This document shows positions 55,740 through 64,000 of a stretch of DNA of 64,000 nt, piece by piece. Source of the stretch: DASWJZ01 sp963720705 (GTDB taxonomy: Bacteria; Pseudomonadota; Alphaproteobacteria; Rhizobiales; Afifellaceae). Position 1 is the first letter of the stretch. The number at the start of each line of letters is the position of its first letter. A program made the position numbers and the translations under genes. Below the pieces are notes generated by a model. That model ran no database searches. It worked only from the letters and a program-made list of their open reading frames with translations, and was not told the DNA's origin. The stretch covers positions 47,070-111,069 of the forward strand of contig CAVRGJ010000015.1 in NCBI GenBank assembly GCA_963720705.1, read 5' to 3'.

Positions 55740-57348
55740 CGGTCGCGTATACGTACTCGTAGTTCACCGGAATGTGGATCGGGTCGTTGAACAACGCCGG
55801 ATCGCCGCCGATGCGCGGCGTATGCATCGTGAAACGCACCTCGTCGAAAACGGGGACCCATGGCGCGTCGTCCATGATCTTGACGAAGATCTGACGCCAC
55901 ATGTCGTAGCGCTCATCCTGCTTCGCCGGATCGATGATCGAATCGGCCTTCTGCGCCTCCGCGTCGCGGTCCTTGTTGCAGTACCAGGACCAGTTCCAGC
56001 CTCCCGGCACCGCGCCGCTGCAGCCAAGGATCGGGCCGTAGAAATCGGAGGGATCCGGGAAATCGGCGATCCAGGCCATGCCACCGGACCACACCATCGG
56101 CGCGGTGTTTTCGGTACCGCCGGCGGCGATCACGTTCGCCTGGTCGAGGATCTTGAGCTGCACGCGGATGCCGACCGCCGCGAGATCCTGCTGGATCGCC
56201 TGCGCGATGCGCGGATTCGGGTCGATATTGTTGGCGTAAAGCTCGGTGTCGAACCCGTCGGCGTAACCGGCGTCCGCGAGCAGCTTCTTCGCCTGGGCGG
56301 GATCGAAGGCGTAGCCCTTGTAATCCTTGTCATAGCCAGGGATGCGCGATGGCAGCGGCTGGTTCGACGCGATAGCCCGTCCGTTGATCAGTTTGATGAT
56401 GCGGTCCTTGTCGATCGCCATGTTCACGGCCTGCCGCACATGGACATCGTCGAAGGGCTTCATCTGGACGTTGATCGCGACGTAAACGGTTTGCAGCTGC
56501 GGCCCGGAAGCGACGTTCTTCGCCTGCTCCGGATCGCCCATGACCTCCGCGAATTTTGCAGGCGGAATACCGTCGCCGAGCACATCGATCTCACCCTGCT
56601 GCAGGCGCAGAAGCGAGACCACCGGCTCTTGTCCGATCTGGAACACGATCTTGTCGAGCTTCGGCACTCCCGGCCAGTAGTAGTCCTTGTTGCGTTCGAG
56701 GACGATCTGTTGGCCGAGCGTCCAGTCCGACATGTAGTAGGCGCCGCTCCCATCCGGATGGTGTCCGTAGTCGGCGCCCCACTTCTCCACGTCCTCCTTC
56801 GCGACGACCGAGGCGAAGTTCAGCGCGATTTCGTGCAGGAACGTCGCGTCGGGATTCGCGAGCTCGATCTTGACCGTATAGGGGTCCACTGCCGACACGC
56901 CCGTCAGATGATCGGCCTTGCCGCCCGCCACATCGTCGTAGCCTTGGATCGAATGATAGAAGCCTGCCCCCGGGCTCTGCGTCTTCGGGTCGGCCGTGCG
57001 ATCCAGCGAATAGACGACGTCATCCGCGGTCAGCTCGCGCCCGTTGTGGAATTTGACCCCATGGCGCAGCTTGAAGGTGTAGGTCAGGCCGTCGCTCGAA
57101 ACGTCGAAAAACTCGGCGAGATCCGGTCGGAGCGTCGTGGTGCCGGGCTCATAGTCCATGAGCCGGCTATAGAGGCTCTTGATGATGGACCAGTTCTGCC
57201 AGTCATAGCCGATGGCCGGATCGAGGGTGGCCATGTCGTCCTTGAAGGCGACCACCATCTGACCGCCTTGCTTGATATCGTCGGCGTTTGCGAAGGATCC
57301 GAGGCCAAAAGCGGCCAGCGCGAGACCTGCATAACAAAGGTGTCTCAT
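55729..57348 (-). CDS. Periplasmic binding protein of a peptide/amide ABC importer (SBP family 5)
   Basis: The 539-residue protein has a Sec signal (MRHLCYAGLALAAFGLGSFANA, mature near DDIKQGG) and the family 5 layout: FDVSSDGLTYTFKLRHGVKFHNGREL near 85-110 and the region DVHVRQAVNMAIDKDRI near 300. Family 5 proteins bind peptides, opines, nickel or short amides. It is the third gene of the operon, 34 bases after the permease. It overlaps the formamidase gene by 11 bases. The substrate cannot be read from the sequence. Confidence 0.87.
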   Translation of the reverse strand: MRHLCYAGLALAAFGLGSFANADDIKQGGQMVVAFKDDMATLDPAIGYDWQNWSIIKSLYSRLMDYEPGTTTLRPDLAEFFDVSSDGLTYTFKLRHGVKFHNGRELTADDVVYSLDRTADPKTQSPGAGFYHSIQGYDDVAGGKADHLTGVSAVDPYTVKIELANPDATFLHEIALNFASVVAKEDVEKWGADYGHHPDGSGAYYMSDWTLGQQIVLERNKDYYWPGVPKLDKIVFQIGQEPVVSLLRLQQGEIDVLGDGIPPAKFAEVMGDPEQAKNVASGPQLQTVYVAINVQMKPFDDVHVRQAVNMAIDKDRIIKLINGRAIASNQPLPSRIPGYDKDYKGYAFDPAQAKKLLADAGYADGFDTELYANNIDPNPRIAQAIQQDLAAVGIRVQLKILDQANVIAAGGTENTAPMVWSGGMAWIADFPDPSDFYGPILGCSGAVPGGWNWSWYCNKDRDAEAQKADSIIDPAKQDERYDMWRQIFVKIMDDAPWVPVFDEVRFTMHTPRIGGDPALFNDPIHIPVNYEYVYATDAQ

Positions 57349-57382
57349 ATCCCACCCCCTATCTTAGGTAGCCACAAACAGT

Positions 57383-58304
57383 TCAGCGGACCTTGATGCG
57401 CGGATCAATCAGCGGCGCAATCAAGTCTGCGAGAAGATTTCCGATGACGATGGCGCAGGCGGAGACCAGCGTCACCCCCATGATGATGGGGATATCAATG
57501 CGCTGAATCGCTTGCCACGCAAGCTGCCCAATTCCGGGCCAGCCGAAGACGCTTTCCACCACAACCACGCCGCTCATGAAGTAGCCGATGTCGATGCCGA
57601 TCATCGCCACGATCGGCAAAAGTGCGTTTGGCAGCGCGTGGGCGAACAGAACCTGAAGCCGCGCCAGCCCTTTTGCCCGGGCCGTCCGCACGTAATCCTG
57701 GCGCAGCACCTCGAGCATGGAGGAACGCATCATGCGCGCGTACCATCCGGCGCCGAGGAGCCCGAGCGTCAGCGATGGCAGCACGAGCTGGCGAAACGTG
57801 CCGTAGCCGCCAATCGGAAACCACCTGAGCTCAACCGCAAAGAGATAGAGAAGCAGGATGGCGACAACGAATTGGGGAGCCGAGACCGCGATAAACGAAA
57901 GGACCATCAGCACTTTGTCGACAGCGCGTCCACAATTCAGGGCGGCGATGACGCCGAACGTCAGCCCGAACGCCAGCTCGCACAAGATGGCGCCCAGCAT
58001 CAAAAGGAAAGTCGCGGGAAGCCGCGACACGATCAGCGCGCTGACTTCGCTCTTCTGCACATAGGAGCGCCCGAGATCGCCATGCGCGAGCGACGATAGG
58101 TAGCGCCAGGTACTGCTGGTAGAGCGGCCGATCGAGTCCAAGCTGGTGACGAATGTTCTCGACGACCTCGGCGCCTGCGCTTCTGCCGGCGATCTGCCGC
58201 GCCGGGTCGGCCGGCAGGAGATAGAGCAGCACGAAGGTGACAAGGGTTATGCCGATCAGAATCAGCAACGACTGAAAGAGCCGCCGGCCGAGGTAAGCGG
58301 CCAT
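57383..58304 (-). CDS. Peptide/amide ABC permease (DppB family), interrupted by a +1 frameshift
   Basis: Dropping one base near 58106 gives 306 residues, the normal DppB length. The 5' frame begins MAAYLGRRLFQSLLILIGIT and continues to HQLGLDRPLYQQYL. The 3' frame resumes at RYLSSLAHGDLGRSY and includes the EAA-type loop (DYVRTARAKGLARLQVLFAHALPNAL) and the C-terminal helices (VVVESVFGWPGIGQLAW). It starts at ATG 58304, overlapping the DppC stop (ATGA). Both halves are well conserved, so decay seems unlikely. Confidence 0.85.
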
Positions 58305-59212
58305 CAGTAGCGGCCCTTCTGGGTAGGATCGAGGATTTCCCGGAGTGCATCGCCGACGAGGTTGAAGGCGAGTGCGAGCAGGATGATGCTGAGGCCGGGC
58401 ACGAAGACGAGCCAGGGCGCCGACGTGAAATAGGTCTGGTTCTCGAAGATGATGTTTCCCCAAGAGGGGATAGGCGGTTGAACGCCGACACCGAGGAAAG
58501 AGAGAGTCGCCTCAAGGAGGACTGTGGTCGAAATTCCGAGCGTGCCCCAAACGATGATTGTGGGGACCAAATGCGGAAGGACATGACGAAAGAGTATGCG
58601 CATACGACCCGCGCCGATCGCACGCTCCGCATCGATGAATTCGCGCTCGGCGAGCGAACGCGTCTCCGTATAGATGATGCGCGCCACCTGCACCCAGTTC
58701 ACCAGCGCGATCACGAGCGCCACGATCAGAAGCGATGGGTGGAATATCGCAGCGAGGACAATCGCAAGAAGCAGCGCGGGGAACGCCATCATCAAGTCGG
58801 TGAAGCGCATCAGGATTGCCGCTATCCAGCCGCCGAAGAACCCCGCGATGATGCCGACGAACGCGCCGATCGCCACGGCAATCCCGTTCGCAATCACTCC
58901 GATCATCAGCGAAGTGCGCGCCCCGAATATCAGTCGCGATAGGAGATCTCTTCCAAGAAGATCGGTGCCGAGAAGGAAATGCCCGTTCGGCGGAAGCGGA
59001 GCGCCCTCAAGCGTCAGCCCGTCGAAGAATTGCTCGAAAGGATCGAAGGGCGCCACAAGCGGCGCAAGCACGGCGATCGTCGCTACCACTACGATCACGG
59101 TGACGCCGAAGACCGCGAGCGGCCGTCGCCACAACCTCGTGATCACACGATCGTCGCGCGGCGTGCCCTCGGCCGATGCGATTTCGCGGCGGTGAAACTG
59201 GGCTAGCGACAT
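58304..59212 (-). CDS. Peptide/amide ABC permease (DppC family)
   Basis: The 302-residue membrane protein has the DppC layout: a ~25-residue cytoplasmic lead, a first helix (VFGVTVIVVVATIAVLAPLV), HFLLGTDLLGRDLLSRLIFGART near 78-100, and the EAA loop ERAIGAGRMRILFRHVLPHL near 195-214. It forms the channel with the DppB-type subunit encoded just downstream. It is the first gene of the unit; the promoter must lie in 59213-59440, where I see no clear operator. Confidence 0.87.
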   Translation of the reverse strand: MSLAQFHRREIASAEGTPRDDRVITRLWRRPLAVFGVTVIVVVATIAVLAPLVAPFDPFEQFFDGLTLEGAPLPPNGHFLLGTDLLGRDLLSRLIFGARTSLMIGVIANGIAVAIGAFVGIIAGFFGGWIAAILMRFTDLMMAFPALLLAIVLAAIFHPSLLIVALVIALVNWVQVARIIYTETRSLAEREFIDAERAIGAGRMRILFRHVLPHLVPTIIVWGTLGISTTVLLEATLSFLGVGVQPPIPSWGNIIFENQTYFTSAPWLVFVPGLSIILLALAFNLVGDALREILDPTQKGRY

Positions 59213-59440
59213 TCGCTCTTAGCGGCTGGAGGTCCGAAACTTCGATCTTCGCCATGCAGCGCCATTTGTCCATGCCAGCGTCTATTCCAGCCGACGAACT
59301 CCGCGCCGCTGACGGTCATGCGGGACCGGATGCCCGCCATCTGGTGGTTTGGGCTTTAGGAAGGCCGGGCGCTGGGCTCGGGAAATGCTCTGGACAGGCG
59401 ATTGGGCACCGTCCGGCAGTGGCAACAAGAATTCTGCGGC

Positions 59441-60865
59441 TCAGCTCCGTTCAACGTCATGCGGTGTCATGAGGCTAAATTCGTCGCGCATCCATTCCAA
59501 TATCTGTACCAGGAACTCCGCGACGGTTCGCGCGCCGGCAGCGCGGCGGAAGGCGTCACATACGCGCTGCCGGAAATAGTCGGAGGTCACGATCAGCTCG
59601 ACCGTGAGCCCGTCGAGCAATGTCGGCATGTCTTCTTCGCGGATCGTCGGCTCGATGCCTCCGACCTGAGGACGAAGCCTTGCCAGGTTCCGATGCTCCT
59701 CAAGGAACGCGTCAACCATCGACTGATCCTGCAGTCGCACTGTGGCCAGGCTCTTCAGGACGCGCTCTTCGACCTTTCCCCCGCCGATCTCGGCGCTCCG
59801 CTCCAACAGTTTCAGGGCGAGGGGGGCGTGACCATGGGTGAACGCGATTAAGTCGATTGCATTGAACAGTCCCTCGACCTTCTCCGCGTCGCCCGCTTCG
59901 ATTGCGCGCTGCATGAGCCGCGGCAGTAGCTGCGGCGCGGCCCCCGGCCGGTGCCGGTCGAAAACGATCTCCGGCCATCTCAGGTGGCTGGCAAAATTGT
60001 ATTCTGCGACCGTCGTGCGCATCAGCCAACTATCGGAGACGAAGAATTCTTCGGCGAGCGCGGCGTAGCGGTTGAGGTCGTTTTCCTCGATAGCCGGCAG
60101 GCGGTGCAGGATGTGAAAGAGAACATAGATCACGGACTGTCTGAACCACGGGCAGCCCTTGTCGAAGAGCCGTTCCAGGAGGGCAAACGTGGCGACCGGA
60201 TCGACCTTGGCGCCGTGATAGATCAACGCGCGCTCGCCAAGCAGCATCAGATAGAGGTCGAAGGACAAATCCTTCTGACCGAGTATCTCCGCAATGGCGC
60301 CGACGCCGTGATCGGGGTTTTCGAGGCAGGCAAGCCCAGCATGCCATGCCTGCCGAAAACTGTCCGCCCGGGCGAAGGTCACGCCCAGTTCCTGGAAATT
60401 GAGCGGCTGGTAGGCCGGCTGCCGTCGCAACACCCCGGCCACGGGCCGCGCCAGCAGTCTGAGCGTTGGGCCACGCCCCAGCATCCTGGCGAGCGGTGTC
60501 GAAAGGACCCTCTCCATTTGGACGCGCCAGATCGAGGCCAAACGATCGAGCTGCTCACGATCGCCGCGGCAGCCGTTCAAAGCCGCCAGCGAGAACTCGG
60601 CAAACGTTTCGGTGGCGAAAGCGTCGGGCACGCCGGGAAAGCGGATGATGTCCTCGCCGATCGTCATCAGCATGTTCCAACCCGCTTCGCGCTCGCGGTA
60701 CCAGAAGCGGTAGAGCATCGGCATGAGCAAGCGCCTGACACCCGGCGTCCGGTCGCGCGCCGCCATCAAGAGTTGATCGGTGAGGCCTTTGGCTTCCGCC
60801 GTGCGGATCGCGATGTAGCGGGCGTTGAGGACCGCTGCGGAGGGCTTGTGCCGCACCGCCGTCAC
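59441..60865 (-). CDS. Unrecognised helical protein coupled to the TIR-STAND gene
   Basis: I do not recognise this 474-residue protein. It has no signal peptide or transmembrane segment. It is almost wholly alpha-helical by composition, with repeated helical pairs of HEAT- or TPR-like length (WNMLMTIGEDIIRF, FAEFSLAALNGCRGD, PLALKLLERSAEIGGGKVEE). It ends with a receiver-less helical tail (FLVQILEWMRDEF). Its ATG overlaps the stop of the TIR-STAND gene (60862-60865), so the two are made together in a fixed ratio. In two-gene immune or conflict systems, such a partner can be a target sensor or effector; that is inference. Confidence 0.65.
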   Translation of the reverse strand: MTAVRHKPSAAVLNARYIAIRTAEAKGLTDQLLMAARDRTPGVRRLLMPMLYRFWYREREAGWNMLMTIGEDIIRFPGVPDAFATETFAEFSLAALNGCRGDREQLDRLASIWRVQMERVLSTPLARMLGRGPTLRLLARPVAGVLRRQPAYQPLNFQELGVTFARADSFRQAWHAGLACLENPDHGVGAIAEILGQKDLSFDLYLMLLGERALIYHGAKVDPVATFALLERLFDKGCPWFRQSVIYVLFHILHRLPAIEENDLNRYAALAEEFFVSDSWLMRTTVAEYNFASHLRWPEIVFDRHRPGAAPQLLPRLMQRAIEAGDAEKVEGLFNAIDLIAFTHGHAPLALKLLERSAEIGGGKVEERVLKSLATVRLQDQSMVDAFLEEHRNLARLRPQVGGIEPTIREEDMPTLLDGLTVELIVTSDYFRQRVCDAFRRAAGARTVAEFLVQILEWMRDEFSLMTPHDVERS

Positions 60866-62874
60866 CTCACCCTGAGCAGCTCGGCGACGACACGGCCGAC
60901 GAGGCGGTCGGCAGAAGGCTCCGCGGCGAGTAGACCTGCGGTAACACCGTCTCTCTGGCGGACATTCTCGGTCTTCGACAATTCCAGAATGGCGGCCTCG
61001 TTGCCCGCCTCAACCAACGCCAGCGTCAATTGACGGGCATCGTCGAGATCGCTGCCCGAATGGTCGTGGCTGGAGCGCTTGTCGAACAATCCATCGCGAA
61101 CAAGCGCCAACGCTTCATCCCGGAATCCGCCCTCCAGAAGATGAGCGATAACATGCCGCAACGCATAGGGTTCGCGATGAATTTCCCAGCCACGGCAATG
61201 CGCTAGTATCCGCTCGCGACCGGACGCGAGGTCCACCTTGAATCGGTCGAAGCCACGCGGCGGCGCGATGAGCCAGTCGCCGATCGACTTGTGGGCGATC
61301 CGATAGACGCCTCCTTCGCCGAGGTCGGGTTCCCAGACGACAAAACAGCCAAGCTTGCGGAGGAGCGGCAGCAGCACGCCCTCCCAGTCGAGACCGCTGA
61401 TCGAAGCCAACTGAGGTCGGGTCAGCGGCTCTCGTGCAACAAGCAAGACACTGAGAAGGAGCCGCGCATCGCCGTAGCCTTGGGCGTCAGGGAACCGCGC
61501 TTCCGCGCGGTTGTGATAGAGGCCGGCGAGCGATTTCGGCAGGCGGTCAATCTGATCCGCGGCGAGGGTGCCGGCGGATAACTCGTCGAGCACCATTTCG
61601 GCATAGCGAAAGTTGCCGGCGCTGCGTTCAACCAATGCATCAAGAGTACGCACGCCCGCCGCGACGCCGCCGGCAAGAGCTGCCCTGAGCTTTGGTGCGG
61701 AGAGACGCTTGCCGAGATAGTTGCGCAGGTCCTCCTGCTGCTTATCGACGGATTCGCCGAGCAGACATTCTTCGGCCGATTGAAAGAGCGGCAAGACGCG
61801 ATCATGCGGGCGCGTCGTCGCCACGAGCTTGAGCCATCGCGGAAAATTGGGCATCGCCTCTGACAACAGTTGCGGGATGGATGTCCCGCCGGGCGCGGCA
61901 GTCTCGACGGCCTCGTCGAGCGCGTCGACAACGATGTAGCGCGGGCCGTCCATGTCCATGACGCTGAGCGGTTCCAATATGCCTTGCCACAGCATGGCGC
62001 TTGGCCGGCCGTCACTCTTCAGAGCCCGCACAAGGTCTTCGCTGCTTCGCAGGCGTGCTCGATAAGCGGGTACCGTTCCGCACAGCATCGCGGCGAGGGA
62101 GCGGATAAACCGCCGTGGGTCGACCGTGTCCTCCCGCTGCGAATTGCAGAAGTGGTAGGCCAGGATGCTGTCGCCGGGATTGCGCCGCAGGAGCTCGGCC
62201 ACCAACGCCGTCTTGCCGCTTCCCGGTTCAGCCTCGACGAGGAGACAACGGCTGTCGCTTGCCAGCCAGTCATTGAGACGCGTCATCACCCAGTCGCGGC
62301 CGACGAAGCCGAGAGCCGCGGTTTGCTCCTCCGGGAACGACAGTCGATCATGCGAAAGGTTGTCGACGAAGATCCGATAACGGCGGCGGTCGGCAAGGCC
62401 CTCGCGGACCCAATGCAGGATTTGCTCCAGCCCCTCCTGGTAGGCCGTTGGTGAGCTGTCCCAGTTCGTCAGGTCGATCGGCTCATAGTGGTTGATCGCA
62501 AGCGGCGGCTCGCAGTCGATCACCGTGACGGAAATCACAGCTTTCTTCATACGGACCGCGAGGATCAGTTCGTTGTGGCAAACGCTGATCCCATCCGCGT
62601 TCGCCACGTCGCTTGCCAGCCGAACCGAATGCGGGCTGAGCAGCGCAATTACGAGTTTGCAGCTCTCAAGAGCAGTCTGTAGCGGCGTCCAGAAATCCTG
62701 CGCGTCGGGCTTTATGTGGTCACTATCGAGCCAGACTTGAAAGCCTGCCGCCTCGAGCGACGCCCTGATCTTCTTCGCGATCTCCGCGGCATCTCCCCAG
62801 CCATAGCTCTCGAAGACGATGGCGCTGGGTTGCGACTGGTCGCCTCGGTGAATTTCGGAGATCACACCAGCCAT
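60862..62874 (-). CDS. TIR-domain STAND NTPase (TIR-NACHT type)
   Basis: The 670-residue protein starts with a TIR domain (about 15-130): VFESYGWGD, FQVWLDSDHI, SCKLVIALLSPHS, and CHNEL with Glu102 at the position of the catalytic glutamate of NAD-cleaving TIRs. FVGRDW at 190-195 opens a STAND NTPase with Walker A EPGSGKT at 216-222, NACHT-like Walker B YIVVDALDEA near 313-322, and sensor VATTRP at 351-356. A winged-helix region follows near 480-560, then a helical C-terminus. No WD40 or TPR sensor is fused on. Known TIR-STAND proteins act in prokaryotic and eukaryotic immunity by NAD depletion after oligomerisation. A role in defence is inference. Confidence 0.8.
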   Translation of the reverse strand: MAGVISEIHRGDQSQPSAIVFESYGWGDAAEIAKKIRASLEAAGFQVWLDSDHIKPDAQDFWTPLQTALESCKLVIALLSPHSVRLASDVANADGISVCHNELILAVRMKKAVISVTVIDCEPPLAINHYEPIDLTNWDSSPTAYQEGLEQILHWVREGLADRRRYRIFVDNLSHDRLSFPEEQTAALGFVGRDWVMTRLNDWLASDSRCLLVEAEPGSGKTALVAELLRRNPGDSILAYHFCNSQREDTVDPRRFIRSLAAMLCGTVPAYRARLRSSEDLVRALKSDGRPSAMLWQGILEPLSVMDMDGPRYIVVDALDEAVETAAPGGTSIPQLLSEAMPNFPRWLKLVATTRPHDRVLPLFQSAEECLLGESVDKQQEDLRNYLGKRLSAPKLRAALAGGVAAGVRTLDALVERSAGNFRYAEMVLDELSAGTLAADQIDRLPKSLAGLYHNRAEARFPDAQGYGDARLLLSVLLVAREPLTRPQLASISGLDWEGVLLPLLRKLGCFVVWEPDLGEGGVYRIAHKSIGDWLIAPPRGFDRFKVDLASGRERILAHCRGWEIHREPYALRHVIAHLLEGGFRDEALALVRDGLFDKRSSHDHSGSDLDDARQLTLALVEAGNEAAILELSKTENVRQRDGVTAGLLAAEPSADRLVGRVVAELLRVR

Positions 62875-62960
62875 CTGCGCCTAGCCGAGCCACGTTGGCC
62901 ACCGCGACGCTACCGGGGTCTTCGCCGATCCGGCAAGAGCATCCACGCAGCATCCGGAGG

Positions 62961-63566
62961 TCAGGTATGGCTCTTCAGCGGCAAAAACAGCTCCACCGAG
63001 AGCCCGCCCAGAGACGCCTCAACAATAAGCTGCCTCCCCGTGCCGGTGTCCAAGCCGCAAGACACACCAGAGTCTACAGGAGAGAACTTGGCGCTGTTTG
63101 AAAACGCGTCCAAACTGCACTGGCGAAGCCCATCGGAGCCCTCCGTGATGACCTTTGACAAAGCCGCGGCGTCGTCGGCGATGTCTTTTGTCACGCTCTC
63201 ATCTTGAAGCGGTTTCAGCAAAGCGTCCGTCAACAGCTCCACGAATCCGACGTTGTCGATTGCCGCCTGCACAAAGGGAGGAGGCTCGCCGTCGAAGGAA
63301 TTTGCGTACGAGGTGGCGACGCTTATCGGGTCGGGGGTCGTGTGCGCCGGCGGCGATATGTAGAAGATACAGACCTTTTTCCCCTTGTGCGCGATGAGGG
63401 TGACAATGATCAATTCATCGGCCACCACCTCCGCAGAGTTGAGGACTGCAGAACACTCTTTTCGTGCAGTGGCGGCGCGAGACGGCGATGAGAGAGGCAT
63501 CAGCAAGCATGCTGCTATGGCCGTGGTGGCGACTGCGAGTGCAATTCTGCGCGAAGAAAATGACAT
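62961..63566 (-). CDS. Secreted protein of unknown function
   Basis: The 201-residue product starts at ATG 63566 (after a GGGGGG run) with a clear Sec signal (SFSSRRIALAVATTAIAACL, cleavage near PSRA-A). The mature part is small, mixed alpha/beta with four cysteines (KECSAVL, KVCIFY, RQCSLD, VSCGLD), suitable for two disulphides in the periplasm. I recognise no domain. It lies 86 bases upstream of the TIR-STAND gene on the same strand, so co-transcription is possible but not shown. Base composition is less GC-rich than most of the window. Confidence 0.6.
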   Translation of the reverse strand: MSFSSRRIALAVATTAIAACLLMPLSSPSRAATARKECSAVLNSAEVVADELIIVTLIAHKGKKVCIFYISPPAHTTPDPISVATSYANSFDGEPPPFVQAAIDNVGFVELLTDALLKPLQDESVTKDIADDAAALSKVITEGSDGLRQCSLDAFSNSAKFSPVDSGVSCGLDTGTGRQLIVEASLGGLSVELFLPLKSHT

Positions 63567-63710
63567 ATGCCCCCCGTGAACTGACTGCCACAAATCTCGA
63601 AAGACCCGGTTTCGAATGGGTCGAGCATACCCATCGGATTCAATCAAAAGAAATAGTCCCGAAAACTTCGAGCCTCAAGCAGGCCAGCATAGCAAGAGCC
63701 TGCATGGTCG

Positions 63711-63905
63711 ATGGACAGCCGGCGGCGGCTCGTCTTCACGCACGACATGGCGCCGATCTTCGGCCCCTATCTCTTTGCTCCGCTGGAGAGGCTCGCGACT
63801 TCAGTCTCACGGCGCACGCGGGTGTTCCAGTCCGGTCACGTGAATGTCTACGTCGCGCTTGTCGGCGTCCTTCTTGTCGCGATCCCGTTTATTTCGTTCT
63901 TCTGA
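63711..63905 (+). pseudogene. Remnant resembling the C-terminus of a proton-translocating membrane subunit (HyfB/NuoL-like)
   Basis: A 64-codon frame reads MDSRRRLVFTHDMAPIFGPY, then LFAPLERLATSVSRRTRVFQ, then a final hydrophobic helix ending at TGA 63903-63905. The pattern FAPLERL-(n)-RRTRVFQSGHVNVYV followed by one helix is what ends hydrogenase-4 component B and related NuoL/MrpA-like proteins. The rest of such a protein (over 500 residues) is not upstream; 63570-63710 is AT-richer non-coding sequence. It is best read as a truncated leftover, though a small membrane protein is not excluded. Confidence 0.4.
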
Positions 63906-64000
63906 GGCGAGGAAGGCTCGGCCGGCTGAACGCAAGGAACTCAATTGCGGCGCGGAAGCCGGCAGGTTGAAACGAGCAGTGGTGGGTCCGCCAGGACTTG

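Noticed and set aside
59213..59440. Small gene between DppC and the helical protein gene
   Set aside because: Short open frames exist in several phases but none has a ribosome site or coding-like composition; I see only the likely DppC promoter region.

Overview
The window reads as a GC-rich chromosome segment of an alphaproteobacterium, most likely of the order Hyphomicrobiales (Rhizobiales). The case rests on a complete FixL-FixJ-FixK oxygen-sensing set whose FixL keeps the haem-pocket residues, on an FdsGBA-type NAD-dependent formate dehydrogenase, and on several ABC uptake operons with FadR-type repressors. I found no rRNA, tRNA, CRISPR array, phage module or intact insertion sequence. 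Family or genus cannot be settled from the sequence alone.

Layout. (1) 1-2.9 kb, minus strand: a class III cyclase with a TPR tail that runs off the left edge, and an orphan sugar-type ABC ATPase. (2) 3.0-11.3 kb is a low-oxygen island: cytochrome c and a small ion channel behind a FixK/FNR-like box, a lone receiver protein, fixJ and fixL (minus), fixK, a double-Usp protein, a frameshifted Ca2+-type P-ATPase, and a 127-residue protein next to a perfect FnrL/FixK box. (3) 11.4-18.5 kb is a formate oxidation operon: LysR regulator, fdsG, fdsB, fdsA (frameshifted), fdsD, fdhD. (4) 18.4-23.2 kb is one very long secreted protein with five DUF11-like repeats and about eight cysteine-rich repeats, its 3' end shattered by indels.

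(5) 23.3-43.1 kb is a catabolic island that looks built for an acid sugar or related carboxylate. It holds an enolase-superfamily dehydratase, a KdgD-type dehydratase/decarboxylase, an aldehyde dehydrogenase (frameshifted), an amidohydrolase of the lactonase class, two related D-2-hydroxyacid dehydrogenases, a glyoxalase-type protein, a peroxiredoxin, an RbsABC-type importer and a LivKHMGF-type importer. Two sister FadR-family regulators lie within it. Six copies of one operator (GTCAT-N3-ATGAC) sit before nearly every transcription unit, so the island appears to be one regulon.

(6) 43.3-52.4 kb is an alternative chemosensory operon in Wsp-like order (CheW, CheR-TPR, CheW, MCP, CheA-REC, CheB). 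It ends in a three-receiver histidine kinase rather than a WspR-type diguanylate cyclase. (7) 52.6-59.2 kb, minus strand: a dipeptide/opine-type ABC importer with an embedded acetamidase/formamidase. Formate released by such an enzyme could feed the Fds complex of region 3. (8) 59.4-64 kb is an accessory-looking tail: a TIR-STAND NTPase translationally coupled to an unrecognised helical 474-residue protein, a secreted protein of unknown function, and a short remnant resembling the C-terminus of a proton-translocating membrane subunit.

A caution for any reader: at least five otherwise well conserved genes, plus the long secreted protein, are broken by what looks like one extra G or C (or C/T) each. 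This pattern suggests sequence error rather than true gene decay. I annotate those genes across the break.
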